Positions 23,666 through 30,935 of a stretch of DNA of 42,727 nt are shown in pieces. Position numbers and translations under genes: made by a program. Position 1 is the stretch's first letter; each line of letters starts with the position of its first letter. The DNA comes from Planctomycetota bacterium (lineage in GTDB: Bacteria; Planctomycetota; PLA2; JAEUHO01): the NCBI GenBank assembly GCA_028281445.1, contig JANQJW010000107.1:1-42727 (forward strand), given 5' to 3'. The notes under the pieces were generated by a model. It was not told the origin of the DNA and did not search any database. It saw only the letters and a program-made list of their open reading frames with translations.

Positions 23666-25813
23666 ATGGCCAAGGCTCCGAGGCGGCGAGGCCGCGATCG
23701 CGACGACGGCAAGAAGAAGCCGCGCGCCGCCAAGCCCGTGAAGCCGCCGGTCGCCAGGCCGGCCAAGCCCGCTGCTGCGAAGCCGGTGAAGCCTGCGGCG
23801 GCGAAGCCCGTCAAGCCTCCGGCAGCCGCTCCGGTGGCCAAGCCCGTGCAGCCTGCCAAGCCGCCCGCGGCCGCGCCGGTTGCCAAACCCGTGCAGCCCG
23901 CCAAGCCGCCGGCCGCGGCTCCCGTCGCCAAGGCCCCCGCCGCTAAGCCCGCCGCCCCGCCCGCCAAGCCGGCTGGCGGCAAGCGCGGCCCCGCAAAGCG
24001 CATGGCCGAGGAAGAGCTGGGCGGACGCCGTGGCGGTCGCGGGCAGGCACGTGGCGGCGGCTACTCGCGTGGAGGGATGGGAATCGGTGGCAAGGTGGGC
24101 GTGCTCGCCGCGCTCGTCACGTTCCTGATCATTGGCGGCACCGTGTTCCTCTCGCGCAGCAAGGACCCCAACGAGGGCAAGAGCGACGGCATGAACGCGT
24201 TCGGCCTCACGGCGGTCTCCGCGCTGGCGACACCGGACGCCAAGTGGTACCGCGGCGGCGCCTCGGGCCAGAAGGGCCGACCCTACTTCGAGAAGGCGTT
24301 CACAGAGCTGCTCGGCAGCAAGGGCAAGGAGTTCTGGGACAAGCGCATCGCCGAGCTCTCGCAACCGCCCCCGCGCGACATGAGCATGTTCGCGAAGCAG
24401 CAGCTCGAAGAGGACCAGAAGCGTTTCAACAAGGCTGCGGACAAGTACTTCGGCTCCGGCGGCGGCCTCACCGGCAAGAAGCACATCCAAGCGCGGCTCT
24501 CGCAGGTCTGGAACGAGATCTTCTCGTCGGAAGGCGACCGCTACCAGGTGCACCGCGCGTGGATTCGCGAAGTGGGCAAGGGTGACGAACCTAACGGCGG
24601 CCGCTGGTTGGCCGCAACACGCGTGAGCCAGAACGCCATCGAATACTCGGCGGAGGGCTGGAAGCCTGCGGGCGGCGGCTTCTCGTGGACGAACGGCAAG
24701 GTCGACGGCGACGTGGTCCGCATCTACCAGGGGCAGATTCGCGGCGTACGCGCCGCCAAGCCCCTTCTGGCGTTCGTGTCGGTGTTCGACTCCGGCAAGA
24801 CCGGCGGCGGCAGCGGCCCGGGACTGGGCATGTTGATGCTCATCATCGGTCCCCTCGTCGTGGGATTCACCGCCTACGCGGTAGCCAACGGTCATACGAA
24901 GAACGTGCGCTCGCTGGCGCGTGACATCGACCGCCTGGGCTCGTCCGGGGACCCGACGCGCGAGATCCGGGCACAGGGTGCGGAGGCGAACGCCGTCGCG
25001 CGGTCCGTGGAGCGCATGGTCGCCAACCTCGAGTTCCGCGACAAGCACGACGGCGCGGACCTCGACGAGGTGATCAGCAAGGAACAGAAGGTCGCCGAGG
25101 AGATCCATGGGGCGCTGATCAGCAAGAACCCCCCGCGGCTCTCGAACTACGAGGTCGAGACGCTCTTCAAGCCGGGCTTCGAAATCGGCGGCGACCACTT
25201 CGAGTACTTCCCCATCGACGAGAACCACCTCGGCATCATCCTGCTCGACACCAATGTGCGCGGCATCCCGGCCGCCTTGGTGATGGCGCAGGCAAAGTCG
25301 TACCTACGCGCCGCGGCGCCGGGAGTCCTCTCCCCCGCCGTTGTGCTCAAGCAGGTGAACCGACACCTGGCCGGTGAGCTGCCGCCGGGCCGCCACGTCA
25401 CGGCGCTCTACGTCGTGCTCAACCAGTCCGATGGCTCGGCGACGATCGCGAGCGCCGGTCACCTGCCGTTGCTCGTCTACCGCCACGCCAGCGGCAAGAT
25501 GGCCAAGGTGAACCCGGAAGGCATCGCGCTGGGCCTCGACGCGGGCCCGGTCTTCGAGCGCACGCTGGAGGAAGGCGACATTCCGATCGGCGTCGGCGAC
25601 CGCATCGTGCTCTACACGGACGGCGCCCTGATGATCCAGAACGAGGAAGGCGACGAGTTCGGCGAGCAGCGCTTCTACGGGGCGGTCACCCAAGAGGCGC
25701 CCAAGAACTCGCAGGCGTTCGTCAACTTCGTGGGCGCCGCAATTGACAGGTTCCACCTCGAGGTGCCTCAGAACGACGACATCACGATCTCGACCGTGAA
25801 GCGTCTGCGGTGA
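23666..25813 (+). CDS. Membrane PP2C-type (SpoIIE/RsbU-like) serine/threonine phosphatase
   Basis: The 715-residue protein has several parts. Residues 1-115 are Lys/Pro/Ala low complexity with repeats of PAAAPVAKPVQPAKP. A membrane helix lies at about 140-157 (VLAALVTFLIIGGTVFLS). About 230 residues follow on the far side. A second helix lies at about 390-408 (LGMLMLIIGPLVVGFTAYAV), then a HAMP-like linker (VRSLARDIDRLGSSGDP). The SpoIIE-type phosphatase domain covers about 470-715: FEIGGDHFEYFPID, LGIILLDTNVRGIPAALVMA, IASAGHLPLLVYRH, LYTDGALMIQNEEGDEFGE and NDDITISTVKR. Two acidic sites differ from the common GGDxxD and GDVxGKG patterns, so activity needs testing. A sensor-controlled switch for partner-switching regulation is likely. 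Start by TGAGGAG 6-7 bases upstream; an upstream ATG at 23552 is rejected. Confidence 0.85.
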   Translation: MAKAPRRRGRDRDDGKKKPRAAKPVKPPVARPAKPAAAKPVKPAAAKPVKPPAAAPVAKPVQPAKPPAAAPVAKPVQPAKPPAAAPVAKAPAAKPAAPPAKPAGGKRGPAKRMAEEELGGRRGGRGQARGGGYSRGGMGIGGKVGVLAALVTFLIIGGTVFLSRSKDPNEGKSDGMNAFGLTAVSALATPDAKWYRGGASGQKGRPYFEKAFTELLGSKGKEFWDKRIAELSQPPPRDMSMFAKQQLEEDQKRFNKAADKYFGSGGGLTGKKHIQARLSQVWNEIFSSEGDRYQVHRAWIREVGKGDEPNGGRWLAATRVSQNAIEYSAEGWKPAGGGFSWTNGKVDGDVVRIYQGQIRGVRAAKPLLAFVSVFDSGKTGGGSGPGLGMLMLIIGPLVVGFTAYAVANGHTKNVRSLARDIDRLGSSGDPTREIRAQGAEANAVARSVERMVANLEFRDKHDGADLDEVISKEQKVAEEIHGALISKNPPRLSNYEVETLFKPGFEIGGDHFEYFPIDENHLGIILLDTNVRGIPAALVMAQAKSYLRAAAPGVLSPAVVLKQVNRHLAGELPPGRHVTALYVVLNQSDGSATIASAGHLPLLVYRHASGKMAKVNPEGIALGLDAGPVFERTLEEGDIPIGVGDRIVLYTDGALMIQNEEGDEFGEQRFYGAVTQEAPKNSQAFVNFVGAAIDRFHLEVPQNDDITISTVKRLR

Positions 25814-26136
25814 GCTACGAGCCCGAACGCCCCCATCAGGGGCTGCAGTCGTTCCAGAAGCTCATCGACGACATCTACGGCGAGCGCGATGCCGCCCGCG
25901 GTCTGGCCAGCACGCACATGTGGTTCGCCGAGGAATGCGGCGAGCTGGCGCGGGCATTACGCGGCGGAGACAAGGCGAACCTCGAAGAGGAGTTCGCCGA
26001 CGTCCTGGCCTGGCTCTCGACCCTGGCGTCGTTGACCGGCGTGGACATGGAGGAGGCAGCGTCTCGTTATGAGACAGGCTGCCCGCGGTGCGAGGGCGTC
26101 CCCTGCTGCTGCGAGCGCGGACCCGCACGATCCTGA
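25810..26136 (+). CDS. MazG-like nucleotide pyrophosphohydrolase
   Basis: The 108-residue protein has the all-alpha NTP pyrophosphatase core. The metal-binding helices are MWFAEECGELARAL (EExxE) and LEEEFADVLAWLSTLA (ExxxD). Such enzymes hydrolyse non-canonical or excess nucleoside triphosphates to monophosphates in the cytoplasm. The C-terminus, CPRCEGVPCCC, is an unusual cysteine cluster that may bind a metal or be redox-active. The GTG start overlaps the phosphatase stop (GTGA), so it is co-translated with that gene. The next gene is 504 bases away. The exact substrate is unknown. Confidence 0.85.
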   Translation: MSYEPERPHQGLQSFQKLIDDIYGERDAARGLASTHMWFAEECGELARALRGGDKANLEEEFADVLAWLSTLASLTGVDMEEAASRYETGCPRCEGVPCCCERGPARS

Positions 26137-26155
26137 ATCACAACTCGTTTCGAAA

Positions 26156-26199
26156 CAGTGACTTAAGAAAAAGTGCCGGAATTCGATATAAAGTCACTG
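26156..26199. promoter_or_regulatory. Perfect 9-bp inverted repeat flanking an A/T-rich promoter-like region
   Basis: CAGTGACTT (26156-26164) and AAGTCACTG (26191-26199) are exact inverted copies around a 26-base A/T-rich centre, the most A/T-rich spot of the window. The centre carries TATAAA-like bases (26187-26192). It could be an operator over a promoter, or the closing stem of an RNA. It lies just upstream of the candidate small RNA. Confidence 0.5.
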
Positions 26200-26340
26200 G
26201 CCATACTGTGCGAGACAAGGTAATGTAGCAACGCTGGCTTGGTGGTCAGGCATCAGCCCCCCTGGATGCCCCGGGTCCCCAGGCAATACGCGAAGGGTGG
26301 CGGCCCTCCGGTCAACGACCGGAGGGCCGGCTTCGTTTTT
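26200..26340 (+). ncRNA. Candidate small RNA ending in a strong terminator
   Basis: This non-coding stretch lies between an A/T-rich promoter-like region and a textbook terminator, so it looks like a small transcription unit of about 100-140 bases. Local hairpins are visible, for example GGCATC-agccccccctg-type loop-GATGCC around 26230-26260 and a CCTGG/CCAGG pairing around 26261-26283. I compared it by eye with SRP RNA, 6S RNA, tmRNA and RNase P motifs and saw no clear match, so the family is unknown. The 5' end is a guess. A 109-residue open frame at 26239-26568 crosses it but looks random. Confidence 0.4.
26301..26340 (+). terminator. Rho-independent terminator
   Basis: A 13-bp perfect stem (CGGCCCTCCGGTC with GACCGGAGGGCCG) closes a 3-base AAC loop and is followed by gcttcGTTTTT. 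It is the clearest intrinsic terminator of the window. Its nearest upstream coding gene ends 165 bases earlier, which favours a separate small RNA. Confidence 0.85.
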
Positions 26341-26640
26341 GGGCGGAAACAGCGCCATAACGCCCGCCCCCTTGGGTATCGCCCCGCGAAAGCAGCGTGC
26401 TACATTCTCGCGCCCACTGTAGGAGGTGAGAGGCGCAGGGCCATTCTCGGGCGTTTGCCGCGAGTCGGGCCGCTCGGGGAGGATGCGTTCCGAGCGTATC
26501 GACCCCCGCGTTGTGATCGGTCCGGTCCGGGCTCAGGTCGCGCCGTTTGTCTCCGACGAGTGGTTTAGAGCGAGCGAATTCACCGGATGGAGGCCCGCCT
26601 GTTGCGGGGGCCCCCGATCCGTCCTGGAGGAACCCCGGAC
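26341..26640 (+). other. Leader region of the cysteine-rich lipoprotein gene
   Basis: These 300 bases hold no convincing gene. A TACATT box (26401-26406) may be the -10 of the lipoprotein gene, giving a leader of about 230 bases. An AGGAGGTGAG at 26421-26430 looks like a ribosome site but has no start at the right distance. An open frame from GTG 26426 (or ATG 26483) to 26644 overlaps the lipoprotein start by ATGA; it could be a leader peptide, but its composition is not persuasive. Confidence 0.35.
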
Positions 26641-28929
26641 ATGATCCTGCGTAGGGCTCTTTTGATGATGGCGCTGGTGTTGATTGCCGCGTCGTGTCGC
26701 ACGACTCCTCTCGACAACGTGTGGCCGGGTTGCACGGTATGCGTTCCCTGCGAGCCCCCGTGCCCGCCGGTCACGCGCATCCCGACCTCCTGCCAGATCG
26801 ACGAGCGCGTCTCGCCGCGCGTGGACTGCAACCCCGTGCAGACGCAGCACACGCTCGTGGTCACGGTGCTCGACCAGTTCGGGCAGCCGATGCCCGGCCA
26901 GCGCGTCGAGTGGATGCTGTCGCGCTACCCGGAGGCCGTCGGTGACATCGTTGCCGTGGACGATCAGTACGGCTGCGGTCGTATCGCGCCGCTCGCCGCC
27001 GCATACGTCGGCAACAACGGCAACAAGATCGACAACCACTACGCCGTGTCGGTCACCAACTGGGGCCCCGAGCTACTCGACGCAGGTAACAACCACCCGT
27101 ACGAGAACGAGAACGGCGTACGCCTGCCCGACATCACGGTCGGCCAGGGCCAGACCTGGCTCACCATCACCTCGACCCGCGAGGGCGTGACCGACATCAT
27201 CGTCTACGTCCCCGCGATCCGCGACGGCACCAAGCACAAGTGCTGGGCCAAGAAGATCTGGGCGGATTTCAACGTCACCTTCCCGGAGAGCGCCACGAAC
27301 ACGCTTCCGGACGACGTGCACAGCTTCCCCGTCTCGATCACGCGCGCAGACGGCTCGGGCATCCCCGGACAACCGGTCGAGCTCGAGATCCTCGACGGCC
27401 CGCCGTGCGAGTGCAACGGCGGCGGCACGACGATGAAGCTCGAGACCAACGCCAACGGCGTGGCCGACTTCAACATCCGCAACACGGCGGGGGAGACGGG
27501 CGTCAACCGCATCAAGCTGACCGCGATGGGCAGCTTCTACGGCGCCACCTGCCCGCGCTCGCGCATCGTCACGAAGACCTGGCGCAAGGTGACGCTCGAC
27601 GTGGAGTGCACCTTCCCGAACGGCCCGACGGCGCCGATCAGCAAACAGTTCCCCAAGCTCATCACCGTTCGCAACACGGGCGACACGGAAGCGGAGAACG
27701 TCATCCTCGAGGACACGCCCCAGGGCGGTCTGAACGTGGCGGACGGCTCGACGTTCCCGATGGAGCTGGGCAACATCCCGCCGGGCGGCGAGGTCACCCG
27801 TACGGTGATGTTCTCGGCCAACGCCGCAGGCTCCTACACCAACACAGTCCGCGCGCGTAGCAACACCAGCAACGCGACCGCGGAGAGCACGTGCGCCGTC
27901 GAGATCGTCGAGGGCAAGCTGGAGATCGCCAAGGTCTGCGATCCCACCAAGGCCCAGACGGGTAACGAGGTGAGGTTCGTGGTTACGGTGAGCAACACCG
28001 GCCGCGCACCGCTCGACAACGTCGTCGTCACGGACGACTACCCGGACGGCATCAAGCCCACCAGTCAGAACAGCGCCAACCTCGGCACGCTGGCACCGGG
28101 CGACAGCCAGGACGTGATCTTCACGGGCACGGCGACCGCACCGGGCAAGTACACCAACACCGCGCGGGCGACCGCCGACGGCGTGCAGGAGGTCTCGGCC
28201 CAGTGCACGCTCGAGGTGGTGGAGTGCCGCCTCGAGATGGAGCTGATCGGGCCCGAGACGATCTACTACGGCGAAGACGCCAACTTCACGCTCAAGGTGA
28301 CGAACGTCGGTGACGGCGACGCCAACAGCTGCACCGTGCGAATCTCGTACGGCGGCTGCCTGGGCGGCGGCTTCAACGACGTCAACATCGGTCCGCTGGC
28401 GCCCGGTGAGTCCTGGACGCACGACTGGAGCAAGCGCGCCGAAGCCGTGGGCCCGTGCACGATCAGCGCCGACAGCAACTGCGGCGCGAAGTGCGCGATC
28501 CGTCGCGAAGCGGTCCTGAAGGTCGAGGGTCTCACGGCCCTGCAGGTCGAGATGACCGACAAGAACCAGGACGGCAGCGAGGGCGGCGTCTGGCGCGTCG
28601 GCGAGACGTTCCTCTACCGCCTGCGGGTGGAGAACGACGTCGGCACGGAGGTGACGCCCGAGATCAACGTGATCTGGAACCTGCCGCCGGAGCTCGAGTT
28701 CGTGTCCGGCAAGAGCATGTCGGGTGACGTGACCGTCACCGGGTCCGGCACCAACGCTCGTAGCTCGAACTTCGTGCTGGAGGTCGACGGCCGCAAGGAC
28801 TTCGAGGTCCTCGTGCGCGTCGTCTCCGCGCCGGCTTCCACGCTCGTGAAGACGGTCGCCGTCGTCCAACGTGCGGCCGACAGCGCCGAGCTCGCCAGCG
28901 AGAGCGAGAGCACGACGCTCAAGAAGTAA
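26641..28929 (+). CDS. Cysteine-rich DUF11-repeat lipoprotein resembling chlamydial OmcB
   Basis: The 762-residue product has a lipoprotein signal peptide (LVLIAASC, lipidated Cys about residue 19). A Cys/Pro-rich neck follows (GCTVCVPCEPPCPP), then a series of Ig-like domains of the DUF11 type. Typical pieces are VTVSNTGRAPLDNVVVTDDY, LGTLAPGDSQDVIFTGTA, GKYTNTARATADG and IGPLAPGESWTHDW. I count about 22 cysteines in the mature protein. The C-terminal part (WRVGETFLYRLRVENDVGTE, LPPELEFVSGKSMSGDVTVT) closely follows the layout of the chlamydial large cysteine-rich outer-membrane protein, from memory. A structural, disulphide-linked envelope role is inferred. Start by TGGAGG 10 bases upstream; an in-frame ATG at 26587 is less likely because it would precede the signal peptide by 18 residues. 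Confidence 0.82.
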   Translation: MILRRALLMMALVLIAASCRTTPLDNVWPGCTVCVPCEPPCPPVTRIPTSCQIDERVSPRVDCNPVQTQHTLVVTVLDQFGQPMPGQRVEWMLSRYPEAVGDIVAVDDQYGCGRIAPLAAAYVGNNGNKIDNHYAVSVTNWGPELLDAGNNHPYENENGVRLPDITVGQGQTWLTITSTREGVTDIIVYVPAIRDGTKHKCWAKKIWADFNVTFPESATNTLPDDVHSFPVSITRADGSGIPGQPVELEILDGPPCECNGGGTTMKLETNANGVADFNIRNTAGETGVNRIKLTAMGSFYGATCPRSRIVTKTWRKVTLDVECTFPNGPTAPISKQFPKLITVRNTGDTEAENVILEDTPQGGLNVADGSTFPMELGNIPPGGEVTRTVMFSANAAGSYTNTVRARSNTSNATAESTCAVEIVEGKLEIAKVCDPTKAQTGNEVRFVVTVSNTGRAPLDNVVVTDDYPDGIKPTSQNSANLGTLAPGDSQDVIFTGTATAPGKYTNTARATADGVQEVSAQCTLEVVECRLEMELIGPETIYYGEDANFTLKVTNVGDGDANSCTVRISYGGCLGGGFNDVNIGPLAPGESWTHDWSKRAEAVGPCTISADSNCGAKCAIRREAVLKVEGLTALQVEMTDKNQDGSEGGVWRVGETFLYRLRVENDVGTEVTPEINVIWNLPPELEFVSGKSMSGDVTVTGSGTNARSSNFVLEVDGRKDFEVLVRVVSAPASTLVKTVAVVQRAADSAELASESESTTLKK

Positions 28930-28962
28930 GGGCCTGCCGCCGAAGGGCGAGGACCGTGGTAG

Positions 28963-28995
28963 CCGTCCCCGGCGCTGACCAAACGCCGGGGACGG
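28963..28995 (+). terminator. GC-rich hairpin after the lipoprotein gene, possible terminator
   Basis: CCGTCCCCGGCG and CGCCGGGGACGG form a perfect 12-bp stem with a 9-base loop, 33 bases after the stop. There is no T-run behind it, so an attenuating or RNA-protecting role is also possible. Confidence 0.5.
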
Positions 28996-29031
28996 GTCGC
29001 TGCGCGTGTGTGCAATGACGTGTGTGCTCAT

Positions 29032-30726
29032 ATGAAGGGCGATCTGGAAATCGCGCAGGACGCCGAACTGCGTCCGATCCACGAGATCGGGGAAGCCGCG
29101 GGGCTGCAGGTCGATGAGATCGAGCCGTACGGCCGACACATGGCGAAGGTGTCGCTCGACTCGATCGCGCGCATGGACGACGCACCACGCGGTCGCTACG
29201 TGGTCGTCACGGCGATCACGCCGACTCCGCTGGGGGAGGGTAAGACGGTTCACACCATCGGCCTCTCTCTTGCGCTCGCGCGCATGGGCAAGAAGGTCGT
29301 CACGTGCATCCGTCAGCCTTCCATGGGGCCGCTCTTCGGCATCAAGGGCGGCGCGGCGGGTGGCGGCTACAGCCAGGTCGTCCCGATGGAGTCGTTCAAC
29401 CTCCATCTGACCGGCGACATCCACGCCGTGCAGGCGGCGCACAACCTGGTTGCCGCCCACGTCGACGCCTCGATCTTGCTCAAGAACCGCTTCGGCTTCG
29501 ACCCGGAGAACGTGGCGTGGCGTCGCGTCACGGACACCAACGATCGCGTCCTCCGCGAGATCATCGTCGGGCTCGGCGGTCCCAAGAACGGGATCCCGCG
29601 GCGGACAGGCTTCGACATCGCGGTCGCCAGCGAGCTGATGGCGATCCTCGGGCTGTCCGAGGATCTCCTCGACATGCGTCGCCGGATCGGGCGCGTGATC
29701 CTCGGCTACGACAAGGACGGCAAGGCCATCACAGCCGAGGACACGAATTGCGCAGGCGCTGCCGCAGTGGTCATGCGCGAGACGATCAAGCCGACGCTCA
29801 TGCAGACGATGGAGGGCACGCCCTGCTTCGTCCACGCGGGTCCTTTCGCCAACATCGCCCACGGCAGCTCGTCCATCGTCGCCGACCGCATCGGCGTGCG
29901 AATGAGCGACTATGTCATCACGGAGGCCGGCTTCGGCGCGGACATCGGTGCCGAGAAGTTCTTCAACATCAAGTGCCGTGCGTCCGGCCTCAAGCCGGAC
30001 GCCGCTGTGCTCGTCTGCACGGTTCGCGCGCTCAAGATGCACAGTGGCCGCTTCAAGATCGTGCCGGGCAAGCCGCTCGACCCGGGTTTGCTCGAAGAAG
30101 ATCTCGACGCGCTGCGCGTCGGGATGCCGAACCTCGAGAAGCAGATCGAGAACGTGAAGGCGCACGGCATCCCGGTCGTCGTCGCGATCAATCAGTTCCC
30201 CACGGATACGGAGGCCGAGCACGCGCTCATCACCGAGGCTGCGCTGGCGGCAGGCGCACACGGCTGCGCCGTGAGCGACGTCTTCGGGCAGGGGGGCGCG
30301 GGCGGGATCGAGCTTGCCGAAGCGGTCGAGAAGGCGTGCGACGAAGAGAGCGCGTTCGACTTCCTCTACCCCGCGGACGCGCCCGTGCGCGAGAAGATCG
30401 AGACGATCGCCACACGCATGTACGGGGCGGACGGCGTCGACTTCCTGCCGCGCGCTGCCGAGGACATCGACCTCTGCGAGGATCTCGGATACGGCAACCT
30501 GCCGATCTGCATGGCGAAGACGCACCTGTCGCTCTCGCACGACCCGAAGCTCAAGGGCCGGCCCTCGGGGTTCCGGCTGCCGGTCCGCGCGGTGCGCCTC
30601 GCAGCCGGTGCGGGCTTCCTCTACCCGCTGTGCGGCACGATGCGGACCATGCCGGGACTCGGCTCGAAACCGGCCCTCGAGAAGGTGGATCTCGATGAAA
30701 GCGGCCAGGTCGTTGGCCTCTTCTAG
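29032..30726 (+). CDS. fhs: Formate-tetrahydrofolate ligase
   Basis: It makes 10-formyl-THF from formate, THF and ATP, feeding one-carbon metabolism in the cytoplasm. The 564-residue length is normal for the bacterial enzyme. Motifs: the P-loop-like TAITPTPLGEGKTVHTIGL, RQPSMGPLFGIKGGAAGGGY, the LHLTGDIHAVQAAHNLVAA block, RRTGFDIAVASELMAILGL, GPFANIAHGSSSIVAD, EAGFGADIGAEKFFNIKCR, GIPVVVAINQFPTDT and MPGLGSKPALEKVDLD. All are intact. The ATG at 29032 is chosen; a GTG at 29008 is in frame. No strong Shine-Dalgarno or TANNNT box precedes either. No other one-carbon gene is adjacent, so the pathway direction cannot be told. Confidence 0.97.
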   Translation: MKGDLEIAQDAELRPIHEIGEAAGLQVDEIEPYGRHMAKVSLDSIARMDDAPRGRYVVVTAITPTPLGEGKTVHTIGLSLALARMGKKVVTCIRQPSMGPLFGIKGGAAGGGYSQVVPMESFNLHLTGDIHAVQAAHNLVAAHVDASILLKNRFGFDPENVAWRRVTDTNDRVLREIIVGLGGPKNGIPRRTGFDIAVASELMAILGLSEDLLDMRRRIGRVILGYDKDGKAITAEDTNCAGAAAVVMRETIKPTLMQTMEGTPCFVHAGPFANIAHGSSSIVADRIGVRMSDYVITEAGFGADIGAEKFFNIKCRASGLKPDAAVLVCTVRALKMHSGRFKIVPGKPLDPGLLEEDLDALRVGMPNLEKQIENVKAHGIPVVVAINQFPTDTEAEHALITEAALAAGAHGCAVSDVFGQGGAGGIELAEAVEKACDEESAFDFLYPADAPVREKIETIATRMYGADGVDFLPRAAEDIDLCEDLGYGNLPICMAKTHLSLSHDPKLKGRPSGFRLPVRAVRLAAGAGFLYPLCGTMRTMPGLGSKPALEKVDLDESGQVVGLF

Positions 30727-30778
30727 GCGAGAGCGTGCAGCTCCATTGCATGAGAACGTGCTGCGCCCTGGCCTGGGG

Positions 30779-30845
30779 GCGCTCAGGCCACTTCGTCGTC
30801 CTCGAGTGGCTCGGCCACGAGTCGTCCTCCTCATCGGCCTTCCGC
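30779..30845 (+). repeat. Dispersed 67-bp repeat, copy 2
   Basis: It matches the minus strand of 1420-1486 at 60 of 67 positions without gaps. The centre forms the hairpin GTGGC-tcg-GCCAC, where copy 1 has CGCGTGG-gtcaa-CCACGCG. It lies in the 209-base gap between fhs and the acyltransferase gene, which holds no gene. Confidence 0.75.
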
Positions 30846-30935
30846 TCCCCATCCAGGGCGCCGATCGCGCGCGAGCGGCACTCATGCGACGCTTGAGCGC
30901 GTCTCCCCCTTGTGTCTGAACCGAGGAGTGTCGAC

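Noticed and set aside
23700..23990. Tandem repeats that could be a CRISPR or regulatory array
   Set aside because: They are in frame and encode the Pro/Ala/Lys repeats of the phosphatase N-terminus; spacing is not CRISPR-like.
26239..26568. A 109-residue open frame across the terminator region
   Set aside because: It runs through a strong terminator, has no ribosome site and shows random composition.
26426..26644. A 72-residue open frame overlapping the lipoprotein start by ATGA
   Set aside because: The AGGAGG touches the GTG, the composition is not protein-like, and no family is recognised; kept only as a remote leader-peptide option.
27073..30885. A 1270-residue open frame on the minus strand opposite the OmcB-like gene and fhs
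   Set aside because: It is the mirror of two well-supported plus-strand genes; composition is Arg/Asp/His-rich as expected of a GC-rich shadow frame.
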